The translations under genes were made by a program, and so were the position numbers. A stretch of 64,000 nt of DNA, from assembly GCF_048159605.1 (NCBI RefSeq), contig NZ_JBLREB010000001.1:806001-870000 (forward strand), in the 5' to 3' direction. Shown here in pieces: positions 16,115-24,590 of the stretch (its first letter is position 1; every line of letters begins with the position of its first letter). The DNA comes from Ectobacillus polymachus (lineage in GTDB: Bacteria; Bacillota; Bacilli; Bacillales; Bacillaceae_G). The notes below the pieces were generated by a model that saw only the letters and a program-made list of their open reading frames with translations, was not told the origin of the DNA and ran no database searches.

Positions 16115-17833
16115 ATGGGAAACCAAAAATTACAAGCGCCGAACGGCCCGCCAAGCGATGTAGAGCGGATTAAAGCAGAAAGTAACTATTTACGAGGAAC
16201 GCTTAGGGAAACGATGGTGGATCGGATCAGCGCGGGTATTTCCGAAGATGACAATCGCCTGATGAAATTTCATGGGAGCTACATGCAGGATGACCGAGAT
16301 CTTCGTAATGAGCGCCAAAAGCAAAAACTTGAACCTGCGTATCAGTTCATGCTGCGCGTACGTACACCAGGTGGTATAACAACACCGGAGCAATGGCATG
16401 TTATCGATGAACTTGCTCAAAAATATGGAAATGGCACCATAAAATTGACAACACGTCAGGCGTTTCAAATGCATGGTATTTTAAAATGGAATATGAAAAA
16501 AACGATTCAGGGGATCCATGCATCCCTTTTGGATACGATCTCGGCGTGTGGCGACGTGAACCGGAACGTCATGTGCAACCCCAATCCATATCAATCTGAG
16601 ATTCATTCCGAAGTATATGAATGGGCGAAAGGATTGAGTGATTATTTATTGCCGCGAACAAGAGCATATCATGAAATTTGGCTTGATGAAGAAAAAATGG
16701 CCGGTACGCCGGAAATAGAAGAAGTCGAACCAATGTACGGAGCGCTTTATTTGCCGCGTAAGTTTAAGATTGGGATTGCCGTTCCGCCATCGAATGATAT
16801 TGACGTCTTTTCACAGGATCTTGGATTAATAGCGGTTGTGGAAGATGGAAAACTTAATGGTTTTAATGTGGCGATTGGTGGCGGTATGGGTATGACGCAC
16901 GGAGACAAAGAGACGTATCCACAGCTGGCCAAAGTAATTGGCTTCTGTACGCCGGACCAAATTCCTGATGTGGCGGAAAAAGTTATTACGATTCAGCGCG
17001 ACTATGGAAATCGTTCCGTCCGCAAAAATGCCCGGTTCAAGTACACAGTTGACCGTCTTGGTCTGGAAACAGTCAAAGCTGAACTCGAAAATCGCCTTGG
17101 TTGGAACCTAGAAGAAGCAAAGCCGTATCATTTTGACCATAACGGCGACCGTTACGGCTGGGTTAAGGGCACTCAAGGAAGCTGGCATTTTACACTATTT
17201 GTTCAAGGCGGCAGGATCTCGGATAGTAATGAATACAAATTGATGACCGGCTTACGCGAAATTGCCAAAATCCATACTGGTGATTTCCGTCTCACGGCAA
17301 ATCAAAACCTGGTCATTGCCAATGTATCAAGCCAGAAAAAGAAAAAGATTAGCGAACTTATCGAACAATTCGGTTTGACGGATGGCAAGAATTATACCGC
17401 ACTCCGACGCAGCTCGCTTGCGTGTGTCGCTCTGCCAACGTGCGGACTTGCGATGGCGGAAGCAGAACGATATTTACCGTCTCTCCTTGAGAAAGTCGAG
17501 ACCATTGTTGATGAAAATGGCCTGCGGAACGAAGAAATTACCATACGTATGACCGGCTGCCCGAACGGCTGTGTACGTCCGGCTCTCGGTGAAATTGCCT
17601 TTATCGGAAAAGCACCTAGTAAATACAATATGTATCTCGGTGCAGCCTTTAATGGCAGTCGCCTAAGCAAGATATACCGTGAAAACATAGGTGAAGAAGA
17701 AATTTTGAGCGAACTGCGTATGCTTCTTACCCGCTACGCGAAAGAACGACAGGAAGGCGAGCACTTCGGTGACTTTGTCATACGCGTCGGTATCGTTAAA
17801 GCAGTGACAGACGGAACGAATTTTCATGATTGA
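16115..17833 (+). CDS. cysI: assimilatory sulfite reductase (NADPH) hemoprotein subunit
   Basis: This 572-residue siroheme/4Fe-4S enzyme reduces sulfite to sulfide by six electrons for cysteine synthesis. The nitrite/sulfite reductase signatures are visible: TRQAFQMHGI and basic residues for siroheme in the first half, then cluster cysteines in VALPTCGLAMAEAER and MTGCPNGCVRPALGEIAFIG. I start at the ATG at 16115 because AAAGGAG precedes it at normal spacing and the length then equals known CysI. It begins 22 bases after cysJ in a two-gene operon. Confidence 0.96.
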   Translation: MGNQKLQAPNGPPSDVERIKAESNYLRGTLRETMVDRISAGISEDDNRLMKFHGSYMQDDRDLRNERQKQKLEPAYQFMLRVRTPGGITTPEQWHVIDELAQKYGNGTIKLTTRQAFQMHGILKWNMKKTIQGIHASLLDTISACGDVNRNVMCNPNPYQSEIHSEVYEWAKGLSDYLLPRTRAYHEIWLDEEKMAGTPEIEEVEPMYGALYLPRKFKIGIAVPPSNDIDVFSQDLGLIAVVEDGKLNGFNVAIGGGMGMTHGDKETYPQLAKVIGFCTPDQIPDVAEKVITIQRDYGNRSVRKNARFKYTVDRLGLETVKAELENRLGWNLEEAKPYHFDHNGDRYGWVKGTQGSWHFTLFVQGGRISDSNEYKLMTGLREIAKIHTGDFRLTANQNLVIANVSSQKKKKISELIEQFGLTDGKNYTALRRSSLACVALPTCGLAMAEAERYLPSLLEKVETIVDENGLRNEEITIRMTGCPNGCVRPALGEIAFIGKAPSKYNMYLGAAFNGSRLSKIYRENIGEEEILSELRMLLTRYAKERQEGEHFGDFVIRVGIVKAVTDGTNFHD

Positions 17834-17838
17834 TTAAG

Positions 17839-17878
17839 GTGCATTTGAGACAGGAATTAATTCCTGTCTCAAATGCAC
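17839..17878. repeat. perfect 40-bp palindrome after cysI
   Basis: GTGCATTTGAGACAGGAATT is followed with no spacer by its exact reverse complement. In RNA this would be a long hairpin directly after the cysI stop. It lacks a T-run, so it may act as an RNA 3'-end stabiliser, a weak bidirectional terminator or a protein-binding palindrome. Confidence 0.85.
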
Positions 17879-18100
17879 ATCATTGCTTCTAGTCCACTTA
17901 GAATATAAGCGCATCGACAGGTTAATGCAAAAAAAGAGTTACATAAAAAACCATAAAATCAATTCATATCGGGGTTTTTGAACCTGAAATGAACCCTACT
18001 AGGCTTCTTACAATCCTGTTAGCACAAAATAATTTAATCTGAATTAAAAAATTCCTTTGGTACATAATAGTTACGAATCTTAGCTGGAGGAGGAAGAGGA

Positions 18101-18226
18101 ATGACGAATCAGAATGATAATCGAAAACGAAAAAATAAATATCCAAATAATCTAAAAAATGACACCGAATTCTCAAAAGATTTAAATATCAGAAGTGAAG
18201 TAACAAAAAAAGATTTAAATAAATAA
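18101..18226 (+). CDS. small hydrophilic protein, possibly spore-associated
   Basis: An ATG at 18101 is preceded by a strong GGAGGAGGAAGAGGA tract and opens a 41-residue protein, MTNQNDNRKRKNKYPNNLKN followed by DTEFSKDLN and a Lys-rich end. It is charged, without hydrophobic segments, and carries a TEF motif reminiscent of gamma-type small acid-soluble spore proteins. A good terminator follows at 18268. I cannot assign the family with confidence. The ribosome site and terminator argue for a real gene. Confidence 0.6.
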   Translation: MTNQNDNRKRKNKYPNNLKNDTEFSKDLNIRSEVTKKDLNK

Positions 18227-18267
18227 TGTAGTAAGTTTCCAACAGCTAATTGAAATTAAACAAAAAG

Positions 18268-18308
18268 AAATGAAGTGTAAACTGATAGCAGCTCACACTT
18301 CATTTTTT
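18268..18308 (+). terminator. terminator of the small hydrophilic gene
   Basis: The 11-bp stem AAATGAAGTGT / ACACTTCATTT has a 16-base loop and runs directly into TTT. It follows the 41-codon gene by about 40 bases. Confidence 0.75.
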
Positions 18309-18377
18309 CGGTGATTCAGTAATTATTGAGTTAAAGTCAAAAAGACTTAATGACTACATAAAAAAGGGAGTGAGCAT

Positions 18378-18791
18378 ATGAATAAAGATTACAAATGCTA
18401 TACAGGAGAAACTATTGATGTCATTTTCCACCCTGAAAGATGCGTTCATGCAGCAAAATGTGTAAAAGGACTACCAAAGGTTTTCGATGTTAACAAGAAA
18501 CCGTGGGTTAATGTAGATGAGGAAGAGGCCGACGAAATTGCTAACGTTATCGAACAATGCCCAAGTGGTGCATTAGAATATACAAGAAAAGATAGAGGGG
18601 AACAAGAAGTACCTAATGATAAGACAACTGTAGAAGTTGCTTCAAATGGAATGATATTTCTTAAGGGAAACCTGGCTATTCAAAAAGGAGACGAAACGAT
18701 TCCATGCACACGTGCTACGTTATGTGGATGCGGATTTTCTAAAAATAAACCATTTTGTGATAATAGTCATATGAAGAAGGAAGAAAAATGA
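18378..18791 (+). CDS. divergent 4Fe-4S mono-cluster (YjdI-like) and CDGSH-type iron-sulfur protein
   Basis: This 137-residue protein has two parts. Residues 1-70 match the YjdI-type divergent 4Fe-4S domain, with cysteines in ERCVHAAKCVKGLP and IEQCPSGALEY. Residues 85-135 hold a CDGSH-type zinc-finger/2Fe-2S domain: CTRATLCGCGFSKNKPFCDN followed by SH, which supplies the three Cys and one His ligands. In many bacteria YjdI sits next to the GNAT protein YjdJ, and a broken YjdJ-like gene follows here. Role: iron-sulfur electron transfer or stress response; the partner is unknown. The ATG at 18378 follows AAAAGGGAGTGAG. Confidence 0.85.
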   Translation: MNKDYKCYTGETIDVIFHPERCVHAAKCVKGLPKVFDVNKKPWVNVDEEEADEIANVIEQCPSGALEYTRKDRGEQEVPNDKTTVEVASNGMIFLKGNLAIQKGDETIPCTRATLCGCGFSKNKPFCDNSHMKKEEK

Positions 18792-19062
18792 AAATGATTG
18801 ATATAAAAAAGATACGTATTATGTAGGAGAACAGGTAAAAGGATTCCGAAATACATTAAACTGGTAATGATAAATTTATGGATGGCTTATACATTGTTTC
18901 AGATAGTCTATACAGTCATGGAGTCGTTAAAGCAGTAATGGAAAAGAATAGTGAAATTTGCTCAGGAGAAAAAGATTATCCCCTTATGTCCCTTTTGCAA
19001 AGTATGACTCTTTTGCTTCCAACATGTATTTAAAATGTACTTCAGCATGGTATTCCATTTAA
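18788..19062 (+). pseudogene. YjdJ-like GNAT N-acetyltransferase, multiply frameshifted
   Basis: The ATG at 18788 overlaps the upstream stop by four bases (ATGA). The frame MKMIDIKK breaks almost at once. Other frames then supply DTYYVGEQVKGF, next DGLYIVSDSLYSHGVVKAVM, then VKFAQEKKIIPLCPF, the order expected in the short YjdJ-type GNAT family. Intact family members have about 90 residues and end in a similar PLCPFAK block. At least three shifts are needed, so this is a pseudogene unless the sequence contains errors. Confidence 0.65.
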
Positions 19063-19170
19063 TTACTAGGTACTGCAACTAGCTATTTTTAATTCTATAA
19101 AGTTAAAGTGGAATGTATGTAGTAAAAGTTAGAAAGTACCATATATATACTTGATTTAAAATGAGAAATA

Positions 19171-20109
19171 TCAAATATGATCTTGATACCAATCAATTGT
19201 TTTTTGAATAGCTTCCTCATGTGGAGTTACAGAAAATGTAAAGGCTTTTTGAAATTTACTCGAATCCACTATAAAATTATGTTCATGTTGATACATTAAT
19301 TCGCGAAATTCTTTTATATTAGAATTGAAAAATCCGACAATCGTAACAATAAGTTTTCCTGCCACTCTATATTTTGGCTTTATTCCAATCTGCCTAGCTA
19401 TTTTTTGAACTAATTCCCGGTTTGTGGTTGGTTGTGCAGAAGGGATATGCCAGATTTCCCCATATGCTTGTTCATGTTCAGAAAGCGTAACTAAACCTCT
19501 TGCAAAATCATGTATATAAATTTGAGAATGAATTGTATCAGGATTTCCAAGCATATCTACAGGCTTATTTTCTAATAAGTTTTTAAAAACTCTTTCTCCT
19601 AATATAGAGTTTTTAACACGTGGACCATAAAAATCAGTAGCTCGACCAATAGTAGCTTTTACTTTTCCTTCTTTATGTGCATTCATTAATTTAGTAGCGA
19701 CTTCCGCTCTTACTTTTGTTTTTGCACCAACAGGTATATACGATAAGTTTTCGTTCAATGCTTCGGGATGGGGACCATAAGCATAAAGATTATCTCCATA
19801 TACAATCTTTGCGCCGCTTTTTGCTGCTGCTTCAATAAGATTAGCCATCATAATGGGATAGAGTTTCTTCCATGACTGATAGGGCAGTCCAATACAATGG
19901 TAAATAACGGATACAGGATATGACGTACAAATATCAAGAACACTTTTAAGATTCGTAGCATCTCCTTTTACAACTTGCACATTCTTTGGAACATCTTCTT
20001 TTCCTCTTGTATTTACCATAAGTACTTTTTTATTTTGTTTGATAAGTTGCTCCATAACTGCAATACCTAAGGGACCGGTTCCAAATATGACGTGGTAATC
20101 TTTATCCAT
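19171..20109 (-). CDS. NAD-dependent epimerase/dehydratase family (extended SDR) protein
   Basis: This 312-residue Rossmann-fold protein starts with VIFGTGPLGIAV (nucleotide-binding GxGPxG) and continues with VVKGDATN and a segment VYGDNLYAYGP that replaces the usual YxxxK environment, so catalysis is uncertain. Later segments (RATDFYGPRV, IYIHDFARGL and WHIPSAQPTTNRELVQKIA) are typical of atypical/extended SDR proteins that resemble NAD(P)H-binding regulators or epimerases. AGGAGG precedes the ATG at 20109. It is apparently a single-gene transcript and the substrate is unknown. Confidence 0.82.
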   Translation of the reverse strand: MDKDYHVIFGTGPLGIAVMEQLIKQNKKVLMVNTRGKEDVPKNVQVVKGDATNLKSVLDICTSYPVSVIYHCIGLPYQSWKKLYPIMMANLIEAAAKSGAKIVYGDNLYAYGPHPEALNENLSYIPVGAKTKVRAEVATKLMNAHKEGKVKATIGRATDFYGPRVKNSILGERVFKNLLENKPVDMLGNPDTIHSQIYIHDFARGLVTLSEHEQAYGEIWHIPSAQPTTNRELVQKIARQIGIKPKYRVAGKLIVTIVGFFNSNIKEFRELMYQHEHNFIVDSSKFQKAFTFSVTPHEEAIQKTIDWYQDHI

Positions 20110-20600
20110 CTATAGTGCCTCCTAGAATTAAGGTTCACGAACATCCTATCATATTTTAAAAATAACTTACCAAAATTTACTGTAAAGTTAAAAAATTTAC
20201 ATATGGAAAATGGTACTCTTATTTTCGAGAAGGTTAGTAGAAAAAAGAAAGTAGGGGGATCAAATTCATCTATTAATCATTTGAAAGTCTAGTTTTCTGT
20301 TGTTGATTTCGATAAATAAGAAGTTTGTTAGAGAAATCTTGTAAATGGAGTCGATTAATAGTGTAAGTGGGGTAATTTAATCAGTCACAGGCAGAACTAT
20401 TTCTGCCCACCTTATATGTGTAAAAAGCATTATTAGACAACCATAAACCTAATTCAGACAAAAACACTTCTAAATTAAACCCTAAAATTAATATTTTATC
20501 TCATTTAAAAGAGGAATTAGCTCATTAAATGTGTAATTATTGTGAATTATAAGGACTTATAGAATATTATGTAATTATAGTAGAAAGAGGTGTAGATGAA
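20110..20600. other. divergent intergenic region
   Basis: This is the A+T-rich control region between the SDR gene and the thioesterase gene. A 7-bp hairpin (GGCAGAA / TTCTGCC) at about 20390 lacks a T-run. No coding frame is convincing. Confidence 0.4.
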
Positions 20601-21128
20601 TTGGAGCCTAAATATTGCAAAGACAGCAAATCCATTAAAACAAGTCGTGTTTTTCCAAATGATACGAACAATAATGACACATTATTCGGTGGACGTTTGA
20701 TGTACTTTATCGATGACATTGCTTCTATAGCTGCTGCAAGACATTCTAGAAGTTCTACGGTTACAGCATCAACAGATTCTGTTGACTTTTTAAATCCTAT
20801 TTCAAAAGCAGATTGTGTTTGTCTAGAAGCTTATGTAACATGGACAGGCAGAACTTCTATGGAAGTGTTTGTCAAAATTATAGCTGAAAATTTAGTTACA
20901 GGTGAACGGAAAATTGCAGCAACAAGCTTTCTTACTTTCGTTGCGATAGGAACAGATGGATGGCCAAAAGAAGTTGCACCTGTCATTCCTGAAACAGATG
21001 AAGAAAAGTATTTACATACAACCGCAATTGAACGAGCTTCAAGAAGAAAGGATCACAGACAGCATAGTAAAAGCTTAGCTGAATTTATCCGAAATAATGG
21101 TAAGGTAAAACAACCTACTATATTTTAA
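20601..21128 (+). CDS. acyl-CoA thioesterase, hotdog fold (YkhA-like)
   Basis: This 175-residue protein has the acyl-CoA hydrolase pattern: SRVFPNDTNNNDTLFGGRLM with the catalytic Asn-x-x-Asp/Gly region, then IDDIASIAAARHS, VDFLNPISKADCVCLEAYV and TSFLTFVAIG. It hydrolyses acyl-CoA esters in the cytoplasm and probably forms hexamers like its relatives. The start is the TTG at 20601 with AGAGGTG eight bases upstream. A terminator-like hairpin follows. The family is clear; chain-length preference cannot be read. Confidence 0.9.
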   Translation: MEPKYCKDSKSIKTSRVFPNDTNNNDTLFGGRLMYFIDDIASIAAARHSRSSTVTASTDSVDFLNPISKADCVCLEAYVTWTGRTSMEVFVKIIAENLVTGERKIAATSFLTFVAIGTDGWPKEVAPVIPETDEEKYLHTTAIERASRRKDHRQHSKSLAEFIRNNGKVKQPTIF

Positions 21129-21139
21129 GTTATATCGCG

Positions 21140-21183
21140 AAATAGACCGTCTTGAATCAGTTTTTCTATGATGGTCTATTTTG
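21140..21183 (+). terminator. terminator-like hairpin after the thioesterase gene
   Basis: A 9-bp stem AAATAGACC / GGTCTATTT with a long loop is followed by TGCC and only a short T-run. Its position 12 bases after the stop supports a transcription-end role. Confidence 0.5.
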
Positions 21184-21525
21184 CCATGTTTCATAAGTAT
21201 CTTCAGATTTCCTCTTGTTAGACTTACAACAATCACCTAATCTCGTTTCTCAGCACTAAATAGAAACCACTTCGTGAAAGAGACTGATCATTACAATTTT
21301 AGGCTTTATTAATGAATATCTTTGATTTTAGGGTAACTACAAAAAAATTGTAGTGAACTTCTTTGTATACGACAACACATTTGCGATTTCAAAATATGGT
21401 TGGCAATAACAATGGTATCGTATTATTTGGCACTTTGACCTGTATCATTTATATTCAATTTGTACAAAAGTATAGGTGTTTTTAAGATTGGTCTATTAAT
21501 AACAAGAAATCTTTTGGGGGCATAT
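21184..21525. other. intergenic region before the hypothetical gene
   Basis: A+T-rich, with one small hairpin (ACTAC..GTAGT at about 21338). No coding frame with a ribosome binding site is present. Confidence 0.4.
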
Positions 21526-21963
21526 ATGAATTATATTTCAGGAGGTTATTACATTATTTCTCCTGCAAAAAGATCTGAGCACATGGATAAGGATGTTCTT
21601 CCAGATACAATCTTCTCGGCTAGCGAATGTATATGTGATTTACAACCACAAGTTGAAATCATTTGGGGAGAATCGTCTGAACATATACAACAAAATTATT
21701 TAAAAAAACTTAATATAAATAAAACCACCTATGAAAAAATGGAAAAGCGGATGGAGGACAAAATCAAGACAAGAGAATTTGCGTATCCACAACTGTTTGT
21801 ATCGGTGGGACTAATAAAAGAGTTTTATAGTACATTCCTTAATCATTTAAGTAATTTGAAAATTATAGGAATCGGTTTACCTGAAATGTTGCAGGAGAGG
21901 AGGGAGATATTTTCGAAAGAAGTCTCCCTCTTCAAGAGTTTCAAGGGCGTAGCTAGGCGGTAA
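21526..21963 (+). CDS. hypothetical protein, possibly C-terminally truncated
   Basis: I do not recognise this 145-residue protein. It begins MNYISGGYYIISPAKRSEHM and contains TIFSASECICDLQPQVEIIW and LSNLKIIGIGLPEMLQERRE, with no signal peptide or membrane segment. The ATG at 21526 is preceded by TTTTGGGGGCATAT. The last 15 residues (SKEVSLFKSFKGVARR) look unlike the rest and are basic, which suggests that the original reading frame was lost near the 3' end. A strong terminator follows at 22021. No functional neighbour is apparent. Confidence 0.5.
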   Translation: MNYISGGYYIISPAKRSEHMDKDVLPDTIFSASECICDLQPQVEIIWGESSEHIQQNYLKKLNINKTTYEKMEKRMEDKIKTREFAYPQLFVSVGLIKEFYSTFLNHLSNLKIIGIGLPEMLQERREIFSKEVSLFKSFKGVARR

Positions 21964-22020
21964 GGGGGAGCTCCAGTATCCCGACTAAGTATCTGAAACT
22001 TAATCTCTCACTAACATCCC

Positions 22021-22055
22021 AAAGCATAGATTCTAATGTGAATCTATGCTTTTTT
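22021..22055 (+). terminator. strong rho-independent terminator
   Basis: A 13-bp stem (AAAGCATAGATTC / GAATCTATGCTTT) with a 6-base loop is followed by TTTT. It insulates the zinc block from the upstream gene. Confidence 0.85.
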
Positions 22056-22085
22056 ATAAAAATGTAAATTAATGTAAAAATTAGT

Positions 22086-22132
22086 AAATAGGAATAATTA
22101 CTATTTACAATTATGTTTTATTCCTTTATAAT
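22086..22132 (+). promoter_or_regulatory. SigA-type promoter overlapping a Zur-box-like operator (site 1)
   Basis: TTTACA at 22104-22109 and TATAAT at 22127-22132 are separated by exactly 17 bases. The operator-like palindrome centred at 22096 (TAGGAATAATTACTA, 7-1-7) overlaps the -35 element. It resembles the Bacillus Zur box TCGTAATnATTACGA. Binding here would block the promoter when zinc is sufficient. Confidence 0.75.
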
Positions 22133-22162
22133 TTCAAAGTGTGATAGATAATTCTAACTTTT

Positions 22163-22183
22163 AAATCGTAATGATTCCTATAA
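22163..22183 (+). promoter_or_regulatory. Zur-box-like operator (site 2) in the znuA leader
   Basis: The core TCGTAATGATTCCTA keeps one perfect half-site of the Bacillus Zur box. It lies about 30 bases downstream of the -10 element of the znuA promoter, a position for a second repressor dimer. The rest of the 220-base leader holds a second AAGGGGGAATAAATG start that closes after three codons. Confidence 0.7.
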
Positions 22184-22404
22184 TCAAATTAGAATATTTA
22201 TCAAGTTTATTAGAATTTTGATTCTGATAAGGGGGAATAAATGCTGAAATAGTGTTGAAAGTTTCTTTGTAATCTAGTGTTAGATCAATTGGAATTACAA
22301 CGTCTTTCTATTACATAAATTGTACTTAAACATTCTAGAGTTTAGTGTATGCCGAAATACATCATCCTTAGGAAATTGGATACTACAATATATTAGGGGG
22401 AATT

Positions 22405-23307
22405 ATGTTGAAAAGAAAAACGTGGATACCTACATTAGCAATTACTGCATTGTTTGTGGGAGCACTAGCAGGTTGTTCAAGTAAAGAAACTACGAGTTCA
22501 CCTAGTAAAAAAATACATATTGTAGCTGCAGAAGACTTTTATGGTGAAGTGGCTCAGGCTGTAGGTGGAAACCATGTAGAAGTAAAATCAATCATTAATA
22601 GTCCTACGCAAGACCCTCATGAGTATGAAGCAACAACGAACGATTCGAAAGCGGTAGCCGATTCTCAGCTTATCATTTACAACGGTATTGGTTATGATGC
22701 GTGGATGGAAAAAATATTAAAATCAAATACTTCCACTACTAAAAAGACAATTGCTGTTACAAGTGATTTATTAGGCAAACAAGAGGGAGATAATGAGCAC
22801 GTCTGGTATAACCCTGAAACAATGCCAAAGTTAGCAAAAAAAATAGCAGATGATTTAGCAAGTATCGATCCAAGCAATGCTAACGATTATCAAAAACGAG
22901 CAGATTCATATATAAATGAACTTGCTCCTTTACAAAGTAAAATTAACAAACTGAAACAAACTTCTACTACATCTATTGATGTATCAGAACCTATTTTCGA
23001 TTACATGGCTAGTTCATTAAATTTAGATATACTAGACCCTAAGTTTGCGCAAGCAATAAATGAAGGGACAGATCCGAGTCCGACTGATATTGGAAAAATT
23101 CAAGATGATATTAAAAACAAAAAGGTTCGTTTCTTTGTTAACAATGTACAGAACACGAGTTCTACAGTTGGGAATCTAGTAAAACAAGCAAAGGATAATA
23201 ATATTCCTGTAATTGATGTAACAGAAACAAAGCCAAATGGCAAAACATATATTCAATGGATGTCGGATATACTCGATCAAGTAGAAAAAGCTATAAGCGT
23301 CAAGTAA
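22405..23307 (+). CDS. znuA: zinc ABC transporter substrate-binding lipoprotein (ZnuA/AdcA type)
   Basis: This 300-residue lipoprotein has signal peptide and lipobox LAGC (lipidated Cys24). The cluster A-I metal-binding fold shows its ligands: His in TQDPHEYEATTND, His in DNEHVWYNP, a histidine position replaced by Asp/Ser in SEPIFDYMASSLNL, and Asp/Glu in the C-terminal lobe (VTETKPNGKTYIQWM). It captures Zn(II) outside the membrane. AGGGGGA precedes the ATG. Zur-box-like sites upstream support zinc control. No permease or ATPase gene is adjacent, so it must share a transporter encoded elsewhere. Confidence 0.88.
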   Translation: MLKRKTWIPTLAITALFVGALAGCSSKETTSSPSKKIHIVAAEDFYGEVAQAVGGNHVEVKSIINSPTQDPHEYEATTNDSKAVADSQLIIYNGIGYDAWMEKILKSNTSTTKKTIAVTSDLLGKQEGDNEHVWYNPETMPKLAKKIADDLASIDPSNANDYQKRADSYINELAPLQSKINKLKQTSTTSIDVSEPIFDYMASSLNLDILDPKFAQAINEGTDPSPTDIGKIQDDIKNKKVRFFVNNVQNTSSTVGNLVKQAKDNNIPVIDVTETKPNGKTYIQWMSDILDQVEKAISVK

Positions 23308-23433
23308 ATCAACATAGGCTTATAATTCAGAAACTAATCATCTACAAATTTTAGATGATTAGCTACTGGAGAGTAGGATGACCAAATTTTTATGCATATA
23401 TACACTCTGATAAATGGTCATCCTACAATACTT

Positions 23434-23454
23434 AAATCGTAATAATTCCTATTT
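23434..23454 (+). promoter_or_regulatory. Zur-box-like operator (site 3) before the ZagA-type gene
   Basis: The 15-base core TCGTAATAATTCCTA differs from site 2 by one base and is flanked by AAA and TTT as in the Bacillus consensus. It lies 17 bases before the ATG at 23472. It links the GTPase and L33 genes to the same regulator as znuA. Confidence 0.75.
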
Positions 23455-23471
23455 ACGAAAGGGATTACTTT

Positions 23472-24557
23472 ATGAAAAAAGTACCTGTAACTGTATTAAG
23501 CGGTTATCTAGGCGGAGGAAAAACAACATTATTAAATCATATTTTAGACAATAAAGATGAAATGAAAGTAGCTGTCATCGTCAATGATATGAGTGAAATT
23601 AACATTGATGCGTCTTTAGTAAAACAAGGTGGATTGACACGTACAGAAGAAAAACTAGTAGAATTGCAAAATGGATGTATTTGCTGCACGCTTCGGGAAG
23701 ATTTAATAAAAGAAGTGGAGAAGTTAGCCACATTAGGTGATATTGATTACATTATTATTGAATCAACAGGAATTAGTGAGCCAATTCCTGTTGCACAAAC
23801 ATTTACATACGTTGATGAGACTTTAGGAATTGATTTATCAGCATTTTGTATACTTGATACGATGGTAACAGTCGTAGATGCGAATCGTTTCTGGAATGAT
23901 TTTTACTCCGGGGAAAGTTTGCTTGATCGAAAGCAGGCTACGGATGAAATGGATAGAAGAGAAGTGGTAGATTTACTAATTGATCAAATTGAATTTACTA
24001 ATGTTATTATACTAAACAAAATTGATCTGGTTGAAAAAGATGATGTTCTTGAAATAAAATCTGTCCTGCAAAAATTAAATCCTGAAGCAAGAATTGTGGA
24101 ATCAAACCATGCTCGTATCTCATTAGATTATGTGCTTAATACGAATTTATTTGATTTTGAAAAAGCAAGTCAGGGTGCTGGATGGATAAAAGAATTAGAG
24201 AATGAACACATACCTGAAACTGAAGAATATGATATTTCTTCTTTTGTTTATAAAAGAAGACGTCCATTTCATCCGGAACGTTTCATGAGATGGCTAGAAG
24301 ACTGGCCTATAGAAGTAGTAAGAGCAAAAGGTTTCTTTTGGTTAGCATCTCGTAATAATATGGCGGGTATACTCTCGCAAGCTGGGACTTCTATCACGAT
24401 TCAAGGCGCAGGTGAATGGATAGCAGCTTATCCTGAACAAGAGAAACAGCAAGTCTTAAAGGAAGAACTCGAATTGTTAGATAGATGGGATAATACGTAC
24501 CCCCACATACCCTTATCTTATTTTTCTATGCTTGAAGTGGGGGTATTACTGCCCTAA
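23472..24557 (+). CDS. zagA: COG0523-family zinc-starvation GTPase (ZagA/YciC type), C-terminus replaced
   Basis: This CobW-like P-loop GTPase and metallochaperone has 361 residues. It shows Walker A GYLGGGKTT (residues 11-19), the metal-binding CxCC motif in NGCICCT (Cys69, Cys71, Cys72), the IIIESTGISEP switch and guanine-specificity NKID. In B. subtilis the homologue delivers zinc to the folate enzyme FolE during starvation and is Zur-regulated, which fits the operator upstream. Intact homologues have about 397 residues. Here homology stops at LLDRWDNTY, and the last 18 residues are encoded by a foreign-looking inverted repeat. Confidence 0.85.
   Translation: MKKVPVTVLSGYLGGGKTTLLNHILDNKDEMKVAVIVNDMSEINIDASLVKQGGLTRTEEKLVELQNGCICCTLREDLIKEVEKLATLGDIDYIIIESTGISEPIPVAQTFTYVDETLGIDLSAFCILDTMVTVVDANRFWNDFYSGESLLDRKQATDEMDRREVVDLLIDQIEFTNVIILNKIDLVEKDDVLEIKSVLQKLNPEARIVESNHARISLDYVLNTNLFDFEKASQGAGWIKELENEHIPETEEYDISSFVYKRRRPFHPERFMRWLEDWPIEVVRAKGFFWLASRNNMAGILSQAGTSITIQGAGEWIAAYPEQEKQQVLKEELELLDRWDNTYPHIPLSYFSMLEVGVLLP
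24498..24545. repeat. inverted repeat, possible IS200/IS605-type end fragment
   Basis: TACCCCCAC and GTGGGGGTA form a perfect 9-bp stem around 30 bases, followed by TTACTGCCCTAAAATAGTGG. Such a palindrome followed by this kind of tail resembles the subterminal hairpin of IS200/IS605-family elements. It overlaps the altered 3' end of the GTPase gene. Confidence 0.45.
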
Positions 24558-24590
24558 AATAGTGGGATAAAAATGTAAGGAGGGAACAAA

